Source: Ligula intestinalis (lineage: Eukaryota > Platyhelminthes > Cestoda > Diphyllobothriidea > Diphyllobothriidae). Taken from it: a stretch of DNA of 64,000 nt. The translations under genes and the position numbers were made by a program. Below are positions 31,265 through 43,064 of the stretch, piece by piece. How positions within the stretch are numbered: the stretch's first letter is position 1; the number at the start of each line of letters is the position of its first letter. The notes under the pieces were generated by a model that did not search any database, was not told the DNA's origin, and was given only the letters and a program-made list of their open reading frames with translations. Where the stretch lies: NCBI GenBank assembly GCA_036362985.1, contig JAYGXS010000003.1:5322406-5386405 (forward strand), written 5' to 3'.

Positions 31265-32590
31265 TATCGACGACTGCATAAGTGGATTAGACTGCGACGG
31301 TTTAAAACTCTGGAAGGTCTTTCGTAGCGAAGACGACGTAGCAAATCTGCAGACAGATTTGCACCGACTCTAGCAATAGTCAAACGAGAGGCTCCTGCCA
31401 TTTAATGTCGCCAAATGCAACCTAATGCAATTCAGTACTACTAACACTTCGTATCGGAGGGTAAAAACCTAAATAACACACCGCTGCCGGAAGTAGAGGC
31501 CCAGAAGGATCTGGAGGTGTGGTTAACTCACTCACTTAAGCCATCACTCCACAGCCTGAAGGTGGCCAAATCCGCAATTTCGATCTTGTTTCTAATGAAG
31601 CGCGCCTTTGTTAAGTTTGATAAAGTTGTCTTTGGCAAGGTCTACGGTGTGTTTGTGCGACCCCAACTGGAATTTGCCATTCAAGCCTGGAAACCTTGGA
31701 CAGTCAAAGACAAAAAACCCTTGAAAGGGTACAACGTCGGGCAACTGCGCTAGTGCGAGGCAAAGCGTACCTTCCTTATGAGACAAGACTGACCAATTTT
31801 GACTTATTTCTTCTGGATTACAGACAGCTGCGCTGTGACATGATACAGGCATTTCGCATGCTGCGGGATCAAAATTGTTGCCTAGCATCCAACGATTTCT
31901 TTGAGCTGGCCACTACTACTAGATTGCGCGGACACCCTCTCAAGCTACGTGTGACTGGGGCAAGATTTAACACACGAAAATTCTTCTTCTCTACGAGGGT
32001 AATCCAGGCATGGAATGCTCTACCCACATACAGTGTCATGACCCCATCTGTGGACACGTTTAAGATGCAGTTGGATCAGCATAGAAAAAGACATTATCTG
32101 TAATGAAGCAAGCTAATTATATTGCAGTCTAACTTTTTGTTAAAACATACTGCTCGCTACTTTTAAGTTATATGTTTGTTTAGAATAAATGATTGCAAGT
32201 TTTGTCCTCTGGTTCGCGTTGGCATACAATGGGCGCATCTCCGACACCGTGACCACCACAGTCATCTCCCCGTGTGACCATTAGGATATTGAACAACCGC
32301 GATGTCCTCCTCCTGACATCATGCAAACACTTTCAGCAGCAGGACATCCGATTTACATGTTCCCTTCGCCCCCCCCCTCCACAGGCGACAGTTTTTCTCC
32401 TTAAATCCCACAAATGGCATTCAAAAGTAAACTTATGAATGATGCCTTAGGAGTTTTTTTACTGTCTGCCCCCCTAGCGCAGTTCCATTACTGGCAACGC
32501 CACATGTTCTGCGTGATAGCTATGTACAAAGAGGGAGTTCAAACGTATTTACCTATATTTTCCTAATAAAACTGAACTGAACTGATAAAT
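31259..32590 (+). mobile_element. 5'-truncated CR1-type LINE (copy B)
   Basis: Begins at the sequence for YIDDCISGLDC of ORF2, lacks the FADD core by deletion, and continues through the thumb and C-terminus to TAA at 32101-32103. The 3' UTR shares GCGACAGTTTTTCTCCT with copies A, D and E and ends AATAAAACTGAACTGAACTG. It is joined at its 5' side to the SINE array. Confidence 0.85.
31430..32103 (+). pseudogene. CR1 ORF2 C-terminal remnant
   Basis: The segment 31517-31753 reads PSLHSLKVAKSAISILFLMK and FVRPQLEFAIQAWKPW. A frameshift near 31720 moves the rest to the frame 31696-32103 with RVQRRATALVRG, DYRQLRCDMIQAFRMLRDQN and TRVIQAWNALP. It is close to the corresponding part of copy A. There are stops upstream of 31517 and the catalytic motif C is deleted. 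Confidence 0.85.
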
Positions 32591-32814
32591 TGTACAATAA
32601 AGGCACTGGGAAGTGGCCTGCATTTCAACGCAAATGTCTCTCTCTTCTTTATTGATTGACACACATTCAGGAACATTCACATGATGAATAACTAAACTCA
32701 TCTGTTCCGCCCTGCCCTTAGTCCATCCAGTCACCCTGAAAGTCGGCACAGCTTGAAGTATTGTCAGCAAAGACAATGAGTGTCAATATCCCCTGACCTA
32801 AACCGGCGAGACGA

Positions 32815-32990
32815 CGAGTTCATGGGTCAACGGTTTGGGCCTTTGACTCTGATCAAAAAGGTCGCGAATTCGAGGCCCGGATAGGACACGGCTTGAGTCT
32901 GGGCATGACCGGCTGATGACGGCTAATAAGCCAGAAATGGCCATTCCAGTCGCCTTGGTCTTTGCTGACAATGCTCTCTGCCTGCTTTCT
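32815..32990 (+). repeat. tRNA-derived SINE copy (best preserved head)
   Basis: GAGTTCATGGGTCAACGGTT (A-box-like), then GGTCGCGAATTCGAGGCCCG (B-box-like), then CCGGCTGATGACGGCTAATA, AGCCAGAAATGG, CCATTCCAGTCGCC and a TCTTTGCTGAC tail. The spacing between the boxes, about 40 bases, is tRNA-like. Confidence 0.75.
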
Positions 32991-35535
32991 CCCTTGCCTT
33001 GTCTACATTTATACAACTTCACGGCCTAGTCCTTCCATGTGGGTACAACATTTTTGGTGCGCAAAAACCATACACTTTCGCATGTTAATACAATTTTCTG
33101 TAAAATAATAAACCTGGCTTAGGGGTCAAAATTATACCAATCTTGTGCTACCTACTGCTTTCTTTGTCACTATTTGGGTTGTAAAAGCACCGTATCATCT
33201 TTACAGTTCTCCTTACAGTGTGTGCATACGGACAAAACGAGTAACTGGGATTTTGTTCACACTGTGAGTACCTTTTGTAGCTCAAGGTTAGCCTAGGAAT
33301 CCCTAGTTTCTTCAAATAAGTTTGAGCGAATTTCGTGGGAACCTGTGATCGCTGACTCATCCCGCCAAGTCTAGAGTCACGCTGACTGTCGGCACCCTGC
33401 CTTTCTCTCACTCAATGTCTGGCGCGACCTACCCACTCTTGGCTACGCCTACCTTGCGCGGTCCAACCAATCACCTCCAAGACTGCACAAAACATTAACC
33501 TCATAGCGGTGGTTGTCGCTAGACATCACTCCGGATTCCGTCCAGAGCGGGGTGGATGCAGGCAGTGTCGTTGGCCGCTGTGAATACGCCGCGCTCTTAC
33601 ACGTTCCACACAGTCAAACGCCATGCCAGAGCTAGTGACATCTTCCTCCTAACTCTACTCTAAAGAATGCATTGTCCCTACCAATCTGGCCTTCTAAAGA
33701 CTTCTCTCCTCTCCTAAGGAACCGAACCTGGAAGATCGCAGCCGTTAGAGTTAAACCTTGTTAGCCTTAACACCCCTCGGTTACTTGGCAGCGGTTGACG
33801 GGGGGAGCATATGGCAGGTAGGGCATATTTGGCCTCTCGCAGCGGTTGACTAATTGCGGGGACGTTTAGCGGAGGCCAGTAGACAGTAAGCGCGGGAGGC
33901 TTGGCGAACAACGACAGTATGAGTCACCGTGACAGGCTCCCACATGAACATTTCTTCGCATGCCTTGTCTTTATTGATAATGCTTCATATCCTAGTCTCC
34001 CATGTGGATACATCGTTTTTGGTGCTCATTAAGCGTATGTATTCGTACGTTAGTACAACTTCTTTCGAAATAGTAAGCATGACTTTCGGTTCTTGGTTAT
34101 ATTTGTGAAAGCATTGTATCATCTGCAAAGCCCTCTTTCCTCTATGTTCATACGGCCAAAAAAGAAACTGGTATTTACTTCATAATCGGTAGGTTTTTGG
34201 TAGCTGAATACAGATAAATATTTGGCAAATTGTTTAAGACTCCTCTCCGCTCGCACCTGTAATATGGGGTCCAGCTGTGTCCAAATTGTGAGCTTATGGA
34301 GCGGGTTCAGAGGAGGGTCTACTGATTAGCTGAACCACTTGCAGCTGTGTCATATAGTAGCAGAATATCTGTGCTTTTACAGTACGCGACAGAATTCGTG
34401 CAACATGCCGACATATGCGAACGACTGATACTCTTTCGCTAATCGGCATTGACTCAGGATGTGCTACTGATTATCGTGTAGTCTATTCTGAAGTTATTGC
34501 AGTTATAATAGGATGCGGGCTTTTTAACGAGCTTCGTTTCGACCACTACCAAAGCGTTTATACTTTGAAAAGTAAATCCATAAAAGGTATGCGTTTTTAT
34601 CATTGATTATGACAGCCCTTATAAATTCAAATATATTTTATGGAAAATATGCACTAAAAATATAGTTCTCAGACTCGTTTGGTAGAAAATTACGTCAAGT
34701 GCGGCTATTTTGCATGTTGCGTAGCTGGATTGAATTAAAAGGATAATAGACGCAAGTTTGGAAATATTTTCCGGCCTTTGTCAATGCTCCGTCCTCCATG
34801 GCTGTTTTATGTGAAGATATACAAGATTTTGTTGTCTACAAGTTCACGAAACTGACCAAATTTTTAAGTTGTCTGTGTTCTGTTTTGCAGGCCGGTCGTG
34901 GTCAATACTCACATGTCTGCGTCCAACTAGGAAAATGATGAGGTCTTACGTAAAAACGTACCTCTTTGAAATGGTCAACCAGTGATAAGCCAACCACCTA
35001 TCTCCGAACGATGACCTTCTTTGTTTCATTTTTTGTCTTTCATGAAGCGATGTGATTATTTCAACTGCAGTTTCCTATTTAATTACAAACTTTTTTCTGA
35101 CCTTGTTTTGGGCAACGTTGCATTTTTGAGTGGGGAAAAATTTCTAAAAGTAGACATTTCTAGAGAAGAATGTGTAAGTAGAATGTTTTGTCAAAAATTA
35201 TCTGAAGATTATATCTTTATAACACACGGCGAAACAATAATTGAGTGGGACCCTCGTCCTTCTGTGTGGGATCCATGAATGACGTTGTCACTTATGTTTA
35301 ATATCGTCAGGATACGTACAGTCAATGTTGTGTTAACCAACATTTTAAATTTCGCTTTATTTGGACTTGTATTGTTTATGATCTTGGAGCATACTTTTGA
35401 AGATATTATAGACACACGCTTAGCTGCCACTTTTTGAACGCACCGTCTTTTGGGCTTCATGAAAGAGAGAGAAATCTATATTTTGAAGGTAATATCCAAA
35501 ATTTCATCAAAAAATAGCTCCATTCACGTTGAGCA
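32991..35535. other. Long stretch without a recognised gene
   Basis: The span 33400-33920 is richer in G and C and contains the decamer AGCGGTTGAC twice (about 33790 and 33840). Open frames at 34415-34606 and 35021-35278 (ends HGETIIEWDPRPSVWDP) have no domain I recognise. No splice-consistent gene could be built. Confidence 0.45.
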
Positions 35536-35539
35536 ATGA

Positions 35540-36310
35540 CAAGGTAAGGTAAGGGGTCATGGTAAAAGGTCACAGAATATTCAAAGTTAAAGGTTTGCAC
35601 GATATTTAAATCTGTTATGCAGATAGGTTGGCTTTCAACTTCTTAATTTCCGTTTATTCGCACGTGAGGTAAAGTGCTAGGAATGAAACTACAGAGTGCT
35701 GATATGCCGATGTACGGCAAGACATATGACGGAAGCTTCAGCGCATAGTACGGGAATGCTCTCCAGCCATTATTTCAGAGTGGAGAGGGTGCTCGACCTC
35801 ATAAAGAAGGCGATTAGCATCGTCAATGGTTTCAGAACTAGGAAAGGGTCGCTGTCGAAAGATAACCTGGACTGACGTCCGGTCGTTAAAGAGAAGGTCA
35901 TTTGCTGACGAGCCTACTGAGACGTGGTCCAGGCCATCCTTCAGTACTTGGAGGTTTACCTGACTTTTGAGATGACTGCTAACAACCATATGCTCAGCAT
36001 ATTTAACAAATGAACTTTGGTTTGCTGATTGTAGGTCATCAGTTTGGAGGGAGAAGATGTGAGGGGTTGAGGAAGACCCTTGCAGGAATCCACAGTTGTT
36101 GGGAAGGACCGTGGATTTTCGCTTGCAGCACTGAACGAATTTAGTGTGGGAAGTGAGATATTCTTCAAGCCAAGAGATAGCCCAGCCGGGAGAGCCGCAT
36201 GCGGAAATTTGATAAATAATAAGATGGCGCGGCATCGTATTAAAGGCTTCGGAGTAGTCAAGAAAATCACATCCGTATGCACGGCAGCCCTTATCTACGT
36301 TTCATAGAGT
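35540..36310 (-). mobile_element. Decayed LINE fragment (CR1-like RT)
   Basis: A minus-strand frame over 36235-35738 reads MPRHLIIYQISACGSPGWAI, SWLEEYLTSHTKFVQ, STVLPNNCGFLQGSSSTPHI (motif B, PQG decayed), FVKYAEHMVV (motif C; the usual YADD is YAEH) and LKDGLDHVSVGSSANDLLFN. Both catalytic Asp of motif C are lost. The 3' side at about 35540-35555 has a short CCTTA repeat that may be its tail. It belongs to a lineage distinct from copies A, B and E. Confidence 0.7.
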
Positions 36311-36599
36311 AGAAGAAATCCAGATTTAAGCAAAAATGACCAATTATGTAGTTCAAAAGACTAGTTTGCCGAGTGTACGTATACTATCGATAAAGTCCCA
36401 TCAGGCTTGTACATTTACATGGGCGTGGGGTACAAGTTTAAAAGTGTCATTTACGTACAAGCGAGTCGTAGGAATGGGGGCGTGGAGGCGATAAGAGAAA
36501 GCTGGTTATGAGGACGGGGTTTGGTGGGGCAGTCTAGGGGAGGGATGCAGGCAAACAGAGCGCGGATGAGTGCTTGCTGCTGAGTCACTGTGGGCCACG

Positions 36600-36945
36600 C
36601 CAGCTACGGAACTTGTAGGATGTTCTTTTGTGCACACAACGCCGGCTTCACCAGCCCCATGGTGGTCGCTTCTGCTGTTGCTAGCAGGCGCTGACTCAGG
36701 GCCTTTGGATAGTTTGGTGGTACCTTGTAGATCGCTCGGAAAGCTTCCTTGGGATCCACCCGATACCGGAATCGATCATGTGCGCCAGAATAAACCTGTT
36801 TATGCTCAGCAATGCCGGAAGGCGTTCCTTTATATTCTTGGCTAGGCACCGACTCGTGCGACCAACATAACCTGCTCCACAGGAGCAAGTAAGCGAGTAG
36901 ATATGCATGAAGGAAGTGTGCGCTGTTTACATATGTATTTTGCAT
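36600..36945 (-). pseudogene. Penelope-like element (family B) C-terminal fragment
   Basis: The minus strand in two frames gives MHIYSLTCSCGAGYVGRTSR (GIY as HIY and YIG as YVG) and DPKEAFRAIYKVPPNYPKAL, SQRLLATAEATTMGLVKPAL, CAQKNILQVP. This is the same order as 45080-45420. The RT is missing and there is one frame change. Confidence 0.75.
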
Positions 36946-36949
36946 TTTT

Positions 36950-38240
36950 GTCTATTGCTTATCGATGCCCTTACAAATTTCAATATATATTTCACAGAAA
37001 ACTAAATCACATCTCTGTTTTCTTATACTCATTGGATAGCCGATGACTGTTTTAATAGTTTCTTTGAAAAATTGTCTAACTTTTGTTTTAAAAAGGTTTA
37101 TAACTGAAGTAGTCGATGTCGTCCAAAGCCATTGCAAAATTAAATGAGGACGTAAGGTCGTTTTCTATATGACAAACAGAAGTGTCGGATATTTTTTCCA
37201 CGGGCAGTAGACTGGAAACCCTAGAAGCAGCGGCGACGGCAGATCAGGTTTAATATCACTTAAAAATTTAAATTTTAAGAGCATAAATATACCTCTCTTT
37301 TGGATCAACACCTTGTTCTTCTCAAAAGAATTAATAGTAACTTATATGACCGCCTAAGCAGGACAGGGGAACAAGAGCAACTAACGCACGTATTACAGTT
37401 GGTCTTGCACATAATTTCGGGAAGAGTAAATATTTCTGTGTCCAAGTGCTATCAACAACTGCAATCTTTCAAACCCGGTTCCCTAGGGGATGAGAGAAGT
37501 CATGGGAGGGTCAAAATGATAGGAAGCGTGTATTTTGTACAGACGGAAAGGAGAATGGTTAGGCGAAAGTTTTGACTGTCGGAGCACAAGCCATTCCGCT
37601 AGAGTGGCATGGCCCGAAGTGATTTCTAGGGACAGACAGCGAACTGTGGTCAGCGTCCAGACTTATTGAGGCCAACATTCTAATGAGACTAGTCGTCGAA
37701 GGCGGGAATCTCATTGGACGAATGGAGGTCAAGCCACCGTGGATTGAGGCCAGTACAGGGAAGGCAAGGTGCGCACGTTTGGTCTGGTCCGAGGGACACG
37801 AAATCAGCAGAAGGGGGGTGCGATGAGTCAGCATGCAGCGGAAATTGACCTGCGGCTAATCAGGGGTCCCAAGAAGCGCTAGCGGCCACTTCACAATCTT
37901 ATGTTCACCCAAATTTGTTCATGTCAGCAGTCGTGATGCAGAATACCGTCGGCATGAGACCGGCGAACATTCAACCTGTGACCTTGCGCATGATTTCAGA
38001 AAGGTTAAATATTTGCTGTCTTCGCATACATAAAAATTAGTCATACTCTTTGCATTTACCTAACACCACAGTTAACGCCGGTATTCGCATTGAGCCCGAA
38101 ATAAGCCTAACTGTTTTTCTTTCCCTCATCATCATTTATCTGGAATTTAGCGCAAAGACAACCGATAGCGTGCGGTTTCTGGGAGCCATATAAATGGTTA
38201 TTATCTCAAGAGGCCTGTGGCGGTCCTCAGATCACAACCC
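36950..38240. other. Stretch without a recognised gene
   Basis: Open frames at 37300-37575 and 37559-37834 overlap other frames and have no motif. The span 37930-38010 contains TGAGACCGGCGAACATTCAA, which faintly recalls the TYETGHEF block of the Penelope endonuclease, too weak to call. Confidence 0.4.
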
Positions 38241-38244
38241 TCAC

Positions 38245-38827
38245 TGTCACCAATATCGCAGAAATTAAAGCAAGTTTAACCCTAGCAACTGCGATCTTCA
38301 GACCGTGGTTTCTTAGGCGAGATGACGTCGGTGGATGCCAGAGTAATAGGAATAGTTTATTCTGTATATAGAGGAGTGGAGAAAAGGCAGGAGGAAATTT
38401 GACTTCGGGGCGCACGAACAGCTAGGAGGCTCGCCGGATCCTAAGTTCCGGCCTAACAGCAGCCATCCCAGCGGCCAGCGATAGCGGTCCTTTTCTGGGT
38501 CGACTTTGAAGGCTTGTTGGCCAGACAGACAGCATCGGCTTACGCGTGTAGGCATGTTATTCGTTGTCGGGCTAGGGGCCAGCTTTGCAGCATCTGTGAT
38601 TAGTTGATCCCAGAAATCGAAAACAGCAGCAGCGAGCTTTATCACAGTTTGCCTAGACGCGAGCTAGTCATGACAGGCCGNNNNNNNNNNNNNNNNNNNN
38701 NNNNNNNNNNNNNNNNNNNNNNNNNNNNNNNNNNNNNNNNNNNNNNNNNNNNNNNNNNNNNNNNNNNNNNNNNNNNNNNNGAGCTTTATCACAGTTTGCC
38801 TAGACGCGAGCTAGTCATGACAGGCCG
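38245..38827 (-). mobile_element. Possible solo LTR (minus strand) containing an assembly gap
   Basis: The minus strand starts TGTCATGACTAGC (38821), is GC-rich, then has TCTATATACAGAATAAACT (TATA-like plus polyadenylation signal, about 38345-38370) and could end GGTGACA (38245), as an LTR would. I see no matching target-site duplication and no internal region. The 100-N gap at 38681-38780 is flanked by an exact 47-bp duplicate that is probably an assembly artefact. Confidence 0.35.
38681..38780. other. Scaffold gap (100 N) flanked by an exact 47-bp duplication
   Basis: 38634-38680 and 38781-38827 are identical (gagctttatcacagtttgcc onward). Identical contig ends left unmerged would produce this. 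Confidence 0.95.
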
Positions 38828-40265
38828 TCATATAGCAGAATTCTCCTCATGGGTCCACTCACGCACTGATCGAGTCGTTGGTTTTCAAAATGCACAATTT
38901 TTCTACAAAAGGTATGTTATTGCCTTTTAATCCTACTGACCAGATGCAGGGGTGTCCTCCCTTAGTCCTTGAATAATTTCTTGTCAGATCAGTAGGAAGA
39001 AATTATGGTAAATTAATGGAATAGGTATGCGAAACCAGCTGCTTTCTATTGTATACTTTCAAGTTGGGGGAAGGGGGTACTGATTAAACGTTCGTGAGTG
39101 CTGCTAAGTTATTTATCATCGTTATGCTGTTTACTTGATAAGAGTCATAAAAACCTTATGGTAGATCGATCACCTAGTATCTGTACAGTCGTATTAGGTA
39201 CCGTATGCTAGCCAGAAGCCTAGACAGGTGTGTTGCGGATACTATGTCGCAGCTTGACCTAAATGAGAGTGTTCTGGGTCACCTGTGGGTACCTCAGCTT
39301 CCCTTCCCTTTATATGCCAGAGCTCACGTCCGTCACGCCTGTGTTCCAGATTATAAGTAAGATCGAATGAAGATGTCATTTACTTTTTCAAAAAGATCCT
39401 CCTCAAAAGCTATGTTCGCCTTTGCTTCGATAGCGTATGATACGCTAAGACAAACTTATACACTCTTGACACATTTGCACCCTTATTTCGGATTGCACTT
39501 TAGCAAACCCTGTTGTAAGGGCAGTATGCGAACTCAAATACCTTTCATACCCTCATGTGGTTGGTAGTTTGTGAACGGACGGACTTTACAATCTTTGTAT
39601 TGATAATCCCGTTTTTTTGCTGTGTGTTAAAAGGTTATAGAGCTTAGGAAAGTCTAGAGATATAAAACAGCAACAATTCTGAATGCAATAAAATAAAAAT
39701 ACCTCTAGAAGTTATTAACTTATATTCCACTGCCTTTCCTAATTCTCCACCTAGAAAACGCCTATACTCACCGTTTCTTTTAAAAAAATGCTGAAACTAG
39801 GAATGTATATGGCGCACTACTTAAATTACTGTTGCCCTTCTTGAAAATGATACAGGAAACTTTGGCATTATTCTGCTGCGTTATCCATGAACACTGTAGC
39901 AAGAATCAACAATTCCTTAACAATAATTTTCTGCGACATTTCGTTAAGATGATATCTTTTTAAATGGAATTGAGCTTTTACAGTAAAGAATAATAATGCA
40001 TTTTGATTAACGTCAATCAGTGGAGTGTAGTTAGCATAACAAATGAAGGGATTCGGTCTTATCGGAGAATTTACTTCTAGCACTTCGCCTATCTGCAGCA
40101 GACAAGATGAAATAGCTATTTTTGAAGAAAGTTTTTTCCCATTGATGAACGTTCACTTGACCATTAACGGGATGCATCTGTCCCAATCTGTCATGGGTCG
40201 CTACGACGGCCATGGCAGTAGTAAACGCTGGAAGTCGGCAGGTAGTATTGCGAGTTCACCATGAC
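38828..40265. other. AT-rich stretch, no confident gene
   Basis: An open minus-strand frame at 40083-39868 (NQNALLFFTVKAQFHL...) ends in TAA and is not recognised. Nothing else with support. Confidence 0.4.
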
Positions 40266-40450
40266 ATACACCAGCGAGAGAACGAGTTTGTTGCTGAATT
40301 ATAAGAGCGTTTGACTTCGAGTTCGAGGTTTGGGCGATACACCACATAGGTCCGGGTATAACTAGTTGAAGACGGCTTATATACCTGAAATGGCTTTTAA
40401 AGGTTCCCTTATCTTTGCCGGCAATTTTATCGGCAAACTTTTTTCTGTTC
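40266..40450 (+). repeat. tRNA-derived SINE copy
   Basis: AGAACGAGTTTGTTGCTGAA, then TTCGAGTTCGAGGTTTGG (B box), ACTAGTTGAAGACGGCTTAT and ACCTGAAATGGC. Same order as other copies; moderately diverged. Confidence 0.6.
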
Positions 40451-41559
40451 GTTTGCGCATGCCACTGTCTGCTAGTTTTGCTGGCGCGACGAAAACAGCC
40501 TTTGTAGGTGGATGGTTGCGCTACCAATAATTTTCTTTCAGCGAATCCGGCTAAGTGCAGTTCCTAAGCCCTTAAGCTGAATTTTGAAAGGTCACTGGTT
40601 TATGTACTTTCAAAGGAAAATTAGCCTTGAGCACATGTAATTTCATGACAAAAATGACGTAACTATTTACAGCATATATAAAATGACAGGCCCTCCAGGT
40701 GATCAGCAATTATCTGCGAGGCAGATCGCTGGTTTACAATTTGCATAAGACGAATGATTACAGCCAAAATTTGAATCGCAATCGTTGTGACCGCAATAGG
40801 TAAGTAAAAACATTTGCAGAATACTTACTTGAAAAATTCCCGCATTTATCTATTGTCATTAAATAACCGACTGATTTTGCAGTGAACTGCGCGTCGGGAG
40901 ACCCAATCCGACAGAATGGTGATTCACAATCGCAAAAAGGTAAGTTCATATTATATTAATAAGATTTATAGTTTTGCGAAAACTTCCATTTAAAAATTAA
41001 AAAGATGAAATGGCAAACGTACTTGGTTTTTGGAGGGTGACTACCATTCCTCCTTTAACGCTGATAAGATTTTGAGCCCAATTTTACCCCCATCCACCTA
41101 CTCGGAGAAACCGTACGGTTTACTTATTAATTACGCTATAAGTATAAGCGCCTCCTGAGGATTTGTAAAAAACAATAGTGTGTGTATGTAAAAGATACAA
41201 TGCACGATTCCATATAGTCTAAAATTTGTAACGATTCAGCGGATATTCCAGTACAGGAAAAATTTGAACATTTTTGTTTGTAGTGGAAGCCGACTTCACA
41301 ACCAATGTGCAGCCAACACCGATTGTACAGTTCTTATGGTGACGAGGTTAAACTCCAAATGAATGAGGAGGTTCGTGATCCAGGTATTTGCAAAGACGAG
41401 GAAGAAAGCATGTCGTGAAACAGACTAATTGAATCTGGTGCTCACACTCCTTCTCCCTCGTCCATATTTCAGTTTATTTGAATGTGCTTATCTCTATTGA
41501 CATATTATTAATATAATGATAATATCATTTTAGTCAATTGCTCTTCAAAATAAGGCAGT

Positions 41560-41910
41560 CCAACAAGGCAAGCTTTCCTTTCCATGCAAGCACAGGACTT
41601 AATGTTTGCGACAGTTTACGGGTGATGATGATGCTAGGATAATGTCTTCTTTTAGAGCGTTCAGTTTTCTTAATTATAAATCTGGCATCTGTCCTAGATT
41701 CCATATACTGAGTATGCTTTTCACATTGATCTACTTCGTTAATTGTGTTTTTCTTTTATAGACAGACAATATGCAGTGCTTCAAGTCCAACTAGTGTCGG
41801 GAAGGGGCATGATCTTGATAACAGGGAATGACAGCAAGAAATCAACAGCCAAAATAATTATTGATGGTAGTCTGGACAGCATGTCTGTGCTGTATGAAAT
41901 TAAATAAAAT
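41560..41910 (+). repeat. Repeated coding-like module, copy 1
   Basis: After a splice-acceptor-like TTCTTTTATAG (ending about 41761) comes an open stretch reading DRQYAVLQVQLVSG, then MILITGNDSKKSTAKIIIDG. The same unit with about 200 bp of upstream sequence recurs at 42740-43060, and its core again on the minus strand at 49680-49790. It may be an exon of a duplicated gene or part of an unknown repeat. I do not recognise the domain. Confidence 0.45.
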
Positions 41911-42739
41911 TTCCAATGCAGGTGATTAATTATTAAATTAGCACGATTGCACGCACTTCAGTAGCTTTGTCTATTCACTGTCCCTTACCTCTTGGAATAG
42001 CGAGTGTGCGCAATTTTTCACAGACTTTGTTTCGATAAAATTTCAGTTGCGTTACAAAATACAGACAAAGTTCACATTTTTTTCGAAAATAAGTGCTGCA
42101 TTTTTACCTAGACTGGGCGTCGGTACAGGTAAGGAATTCAGACCAAGTGCGTGAGCTCAATGTAAGTGTCTCCACAGTGGTGGATCTGGTTTTCAGTGCG
42201 AATGTATCGGTAGGTCAAATAATTTACTAGTTATTGCAAAAACAATGCTGCAGTTCGCCTTCTGTAGAAAGCTTACCAAATTGTTGTTATTTTCAGGATA
42301 TCCAAGTCAATGGAACTGGCACAGGGAGTCGGCATCCCTTCTGATAAACACTGGTTGCATGTGCCCTAAAGTAAGTATGACCTGTTAGGCATTTTGATGT
42401 GTGTGTTAAAATGGCAGTGATAATGAACAACGTGCTGGCATTTTGAACGACTTCTGCAGCTATGTTTACTCTAAGAGGCAAATTCAAAGCTATAACTCTG
42501 CAGCAGACAATTTCATGCTAATTCAGTAATCTTGATTGTTATTTAGTAAGGGATAAAATAGACAGTAAAATAAAAATACATGGAAAATATTTCAGGAAGA
42601 ACAGAGGGCCTTATTATATGCAATCGATATCGACTCAATCACATCAGATGCATAATGACGTCCAGAGCCACATTTTCTGGTTGTCAAGGTTGCACTCCAT
42701 TAATTTTGCCTTCAACAACAATTAAATTGAACATATTTC

Positions 42740-43060
42740 AAACATGCATGTCGTGTTTGCAACAGTTTACTGGTGAGCCAGTTGCTTAAATGATGTCATC
42801 TTTTATAGCATTCGGTTGTCTTACTTATAAATCCGGCATCTTTTCCAACTTCGTTTATCTTAACTATTGTGTTCCGCATCGATCTACTTCATTTATTGTG
42901 TTTGATTTTATAGATAGATAATACGCTCTGCTTCGGATTCAACCAGTTTCGGGAAGGGTCATTATGTTGATAACATTAAAAGACAGCAAAAAATCATCAG
43001 CTGAAATAATTATTAATGGCAGTCCGGAAAGTATGTCTGAATTTTACAAAATTTAAATAA
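42740..43060 (+). repeat. Repeated coding-like module, copy 2 (stop in place of Gln)
   Basis: Preceded by GATTTTATAG (ending about 42914). It reads DR*YALLRIQPVSG, then IMLITLKDSKKSSAEIIING. TAA replaces the CAA of copy 1, so this copy is broken. The upstream block (TCTTACTTATAAATCCGGCA) is shared with copy 1. Confidence 0.45.
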
Positions 43061-43064
43061 TTCA

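Noticed and set aside
7375..32990. Functional tRNA genes at the A/B-box-like sites
   Set aside because: The heads do not fold into full cloverleaves by eye and are followed each time by the same SINE core.
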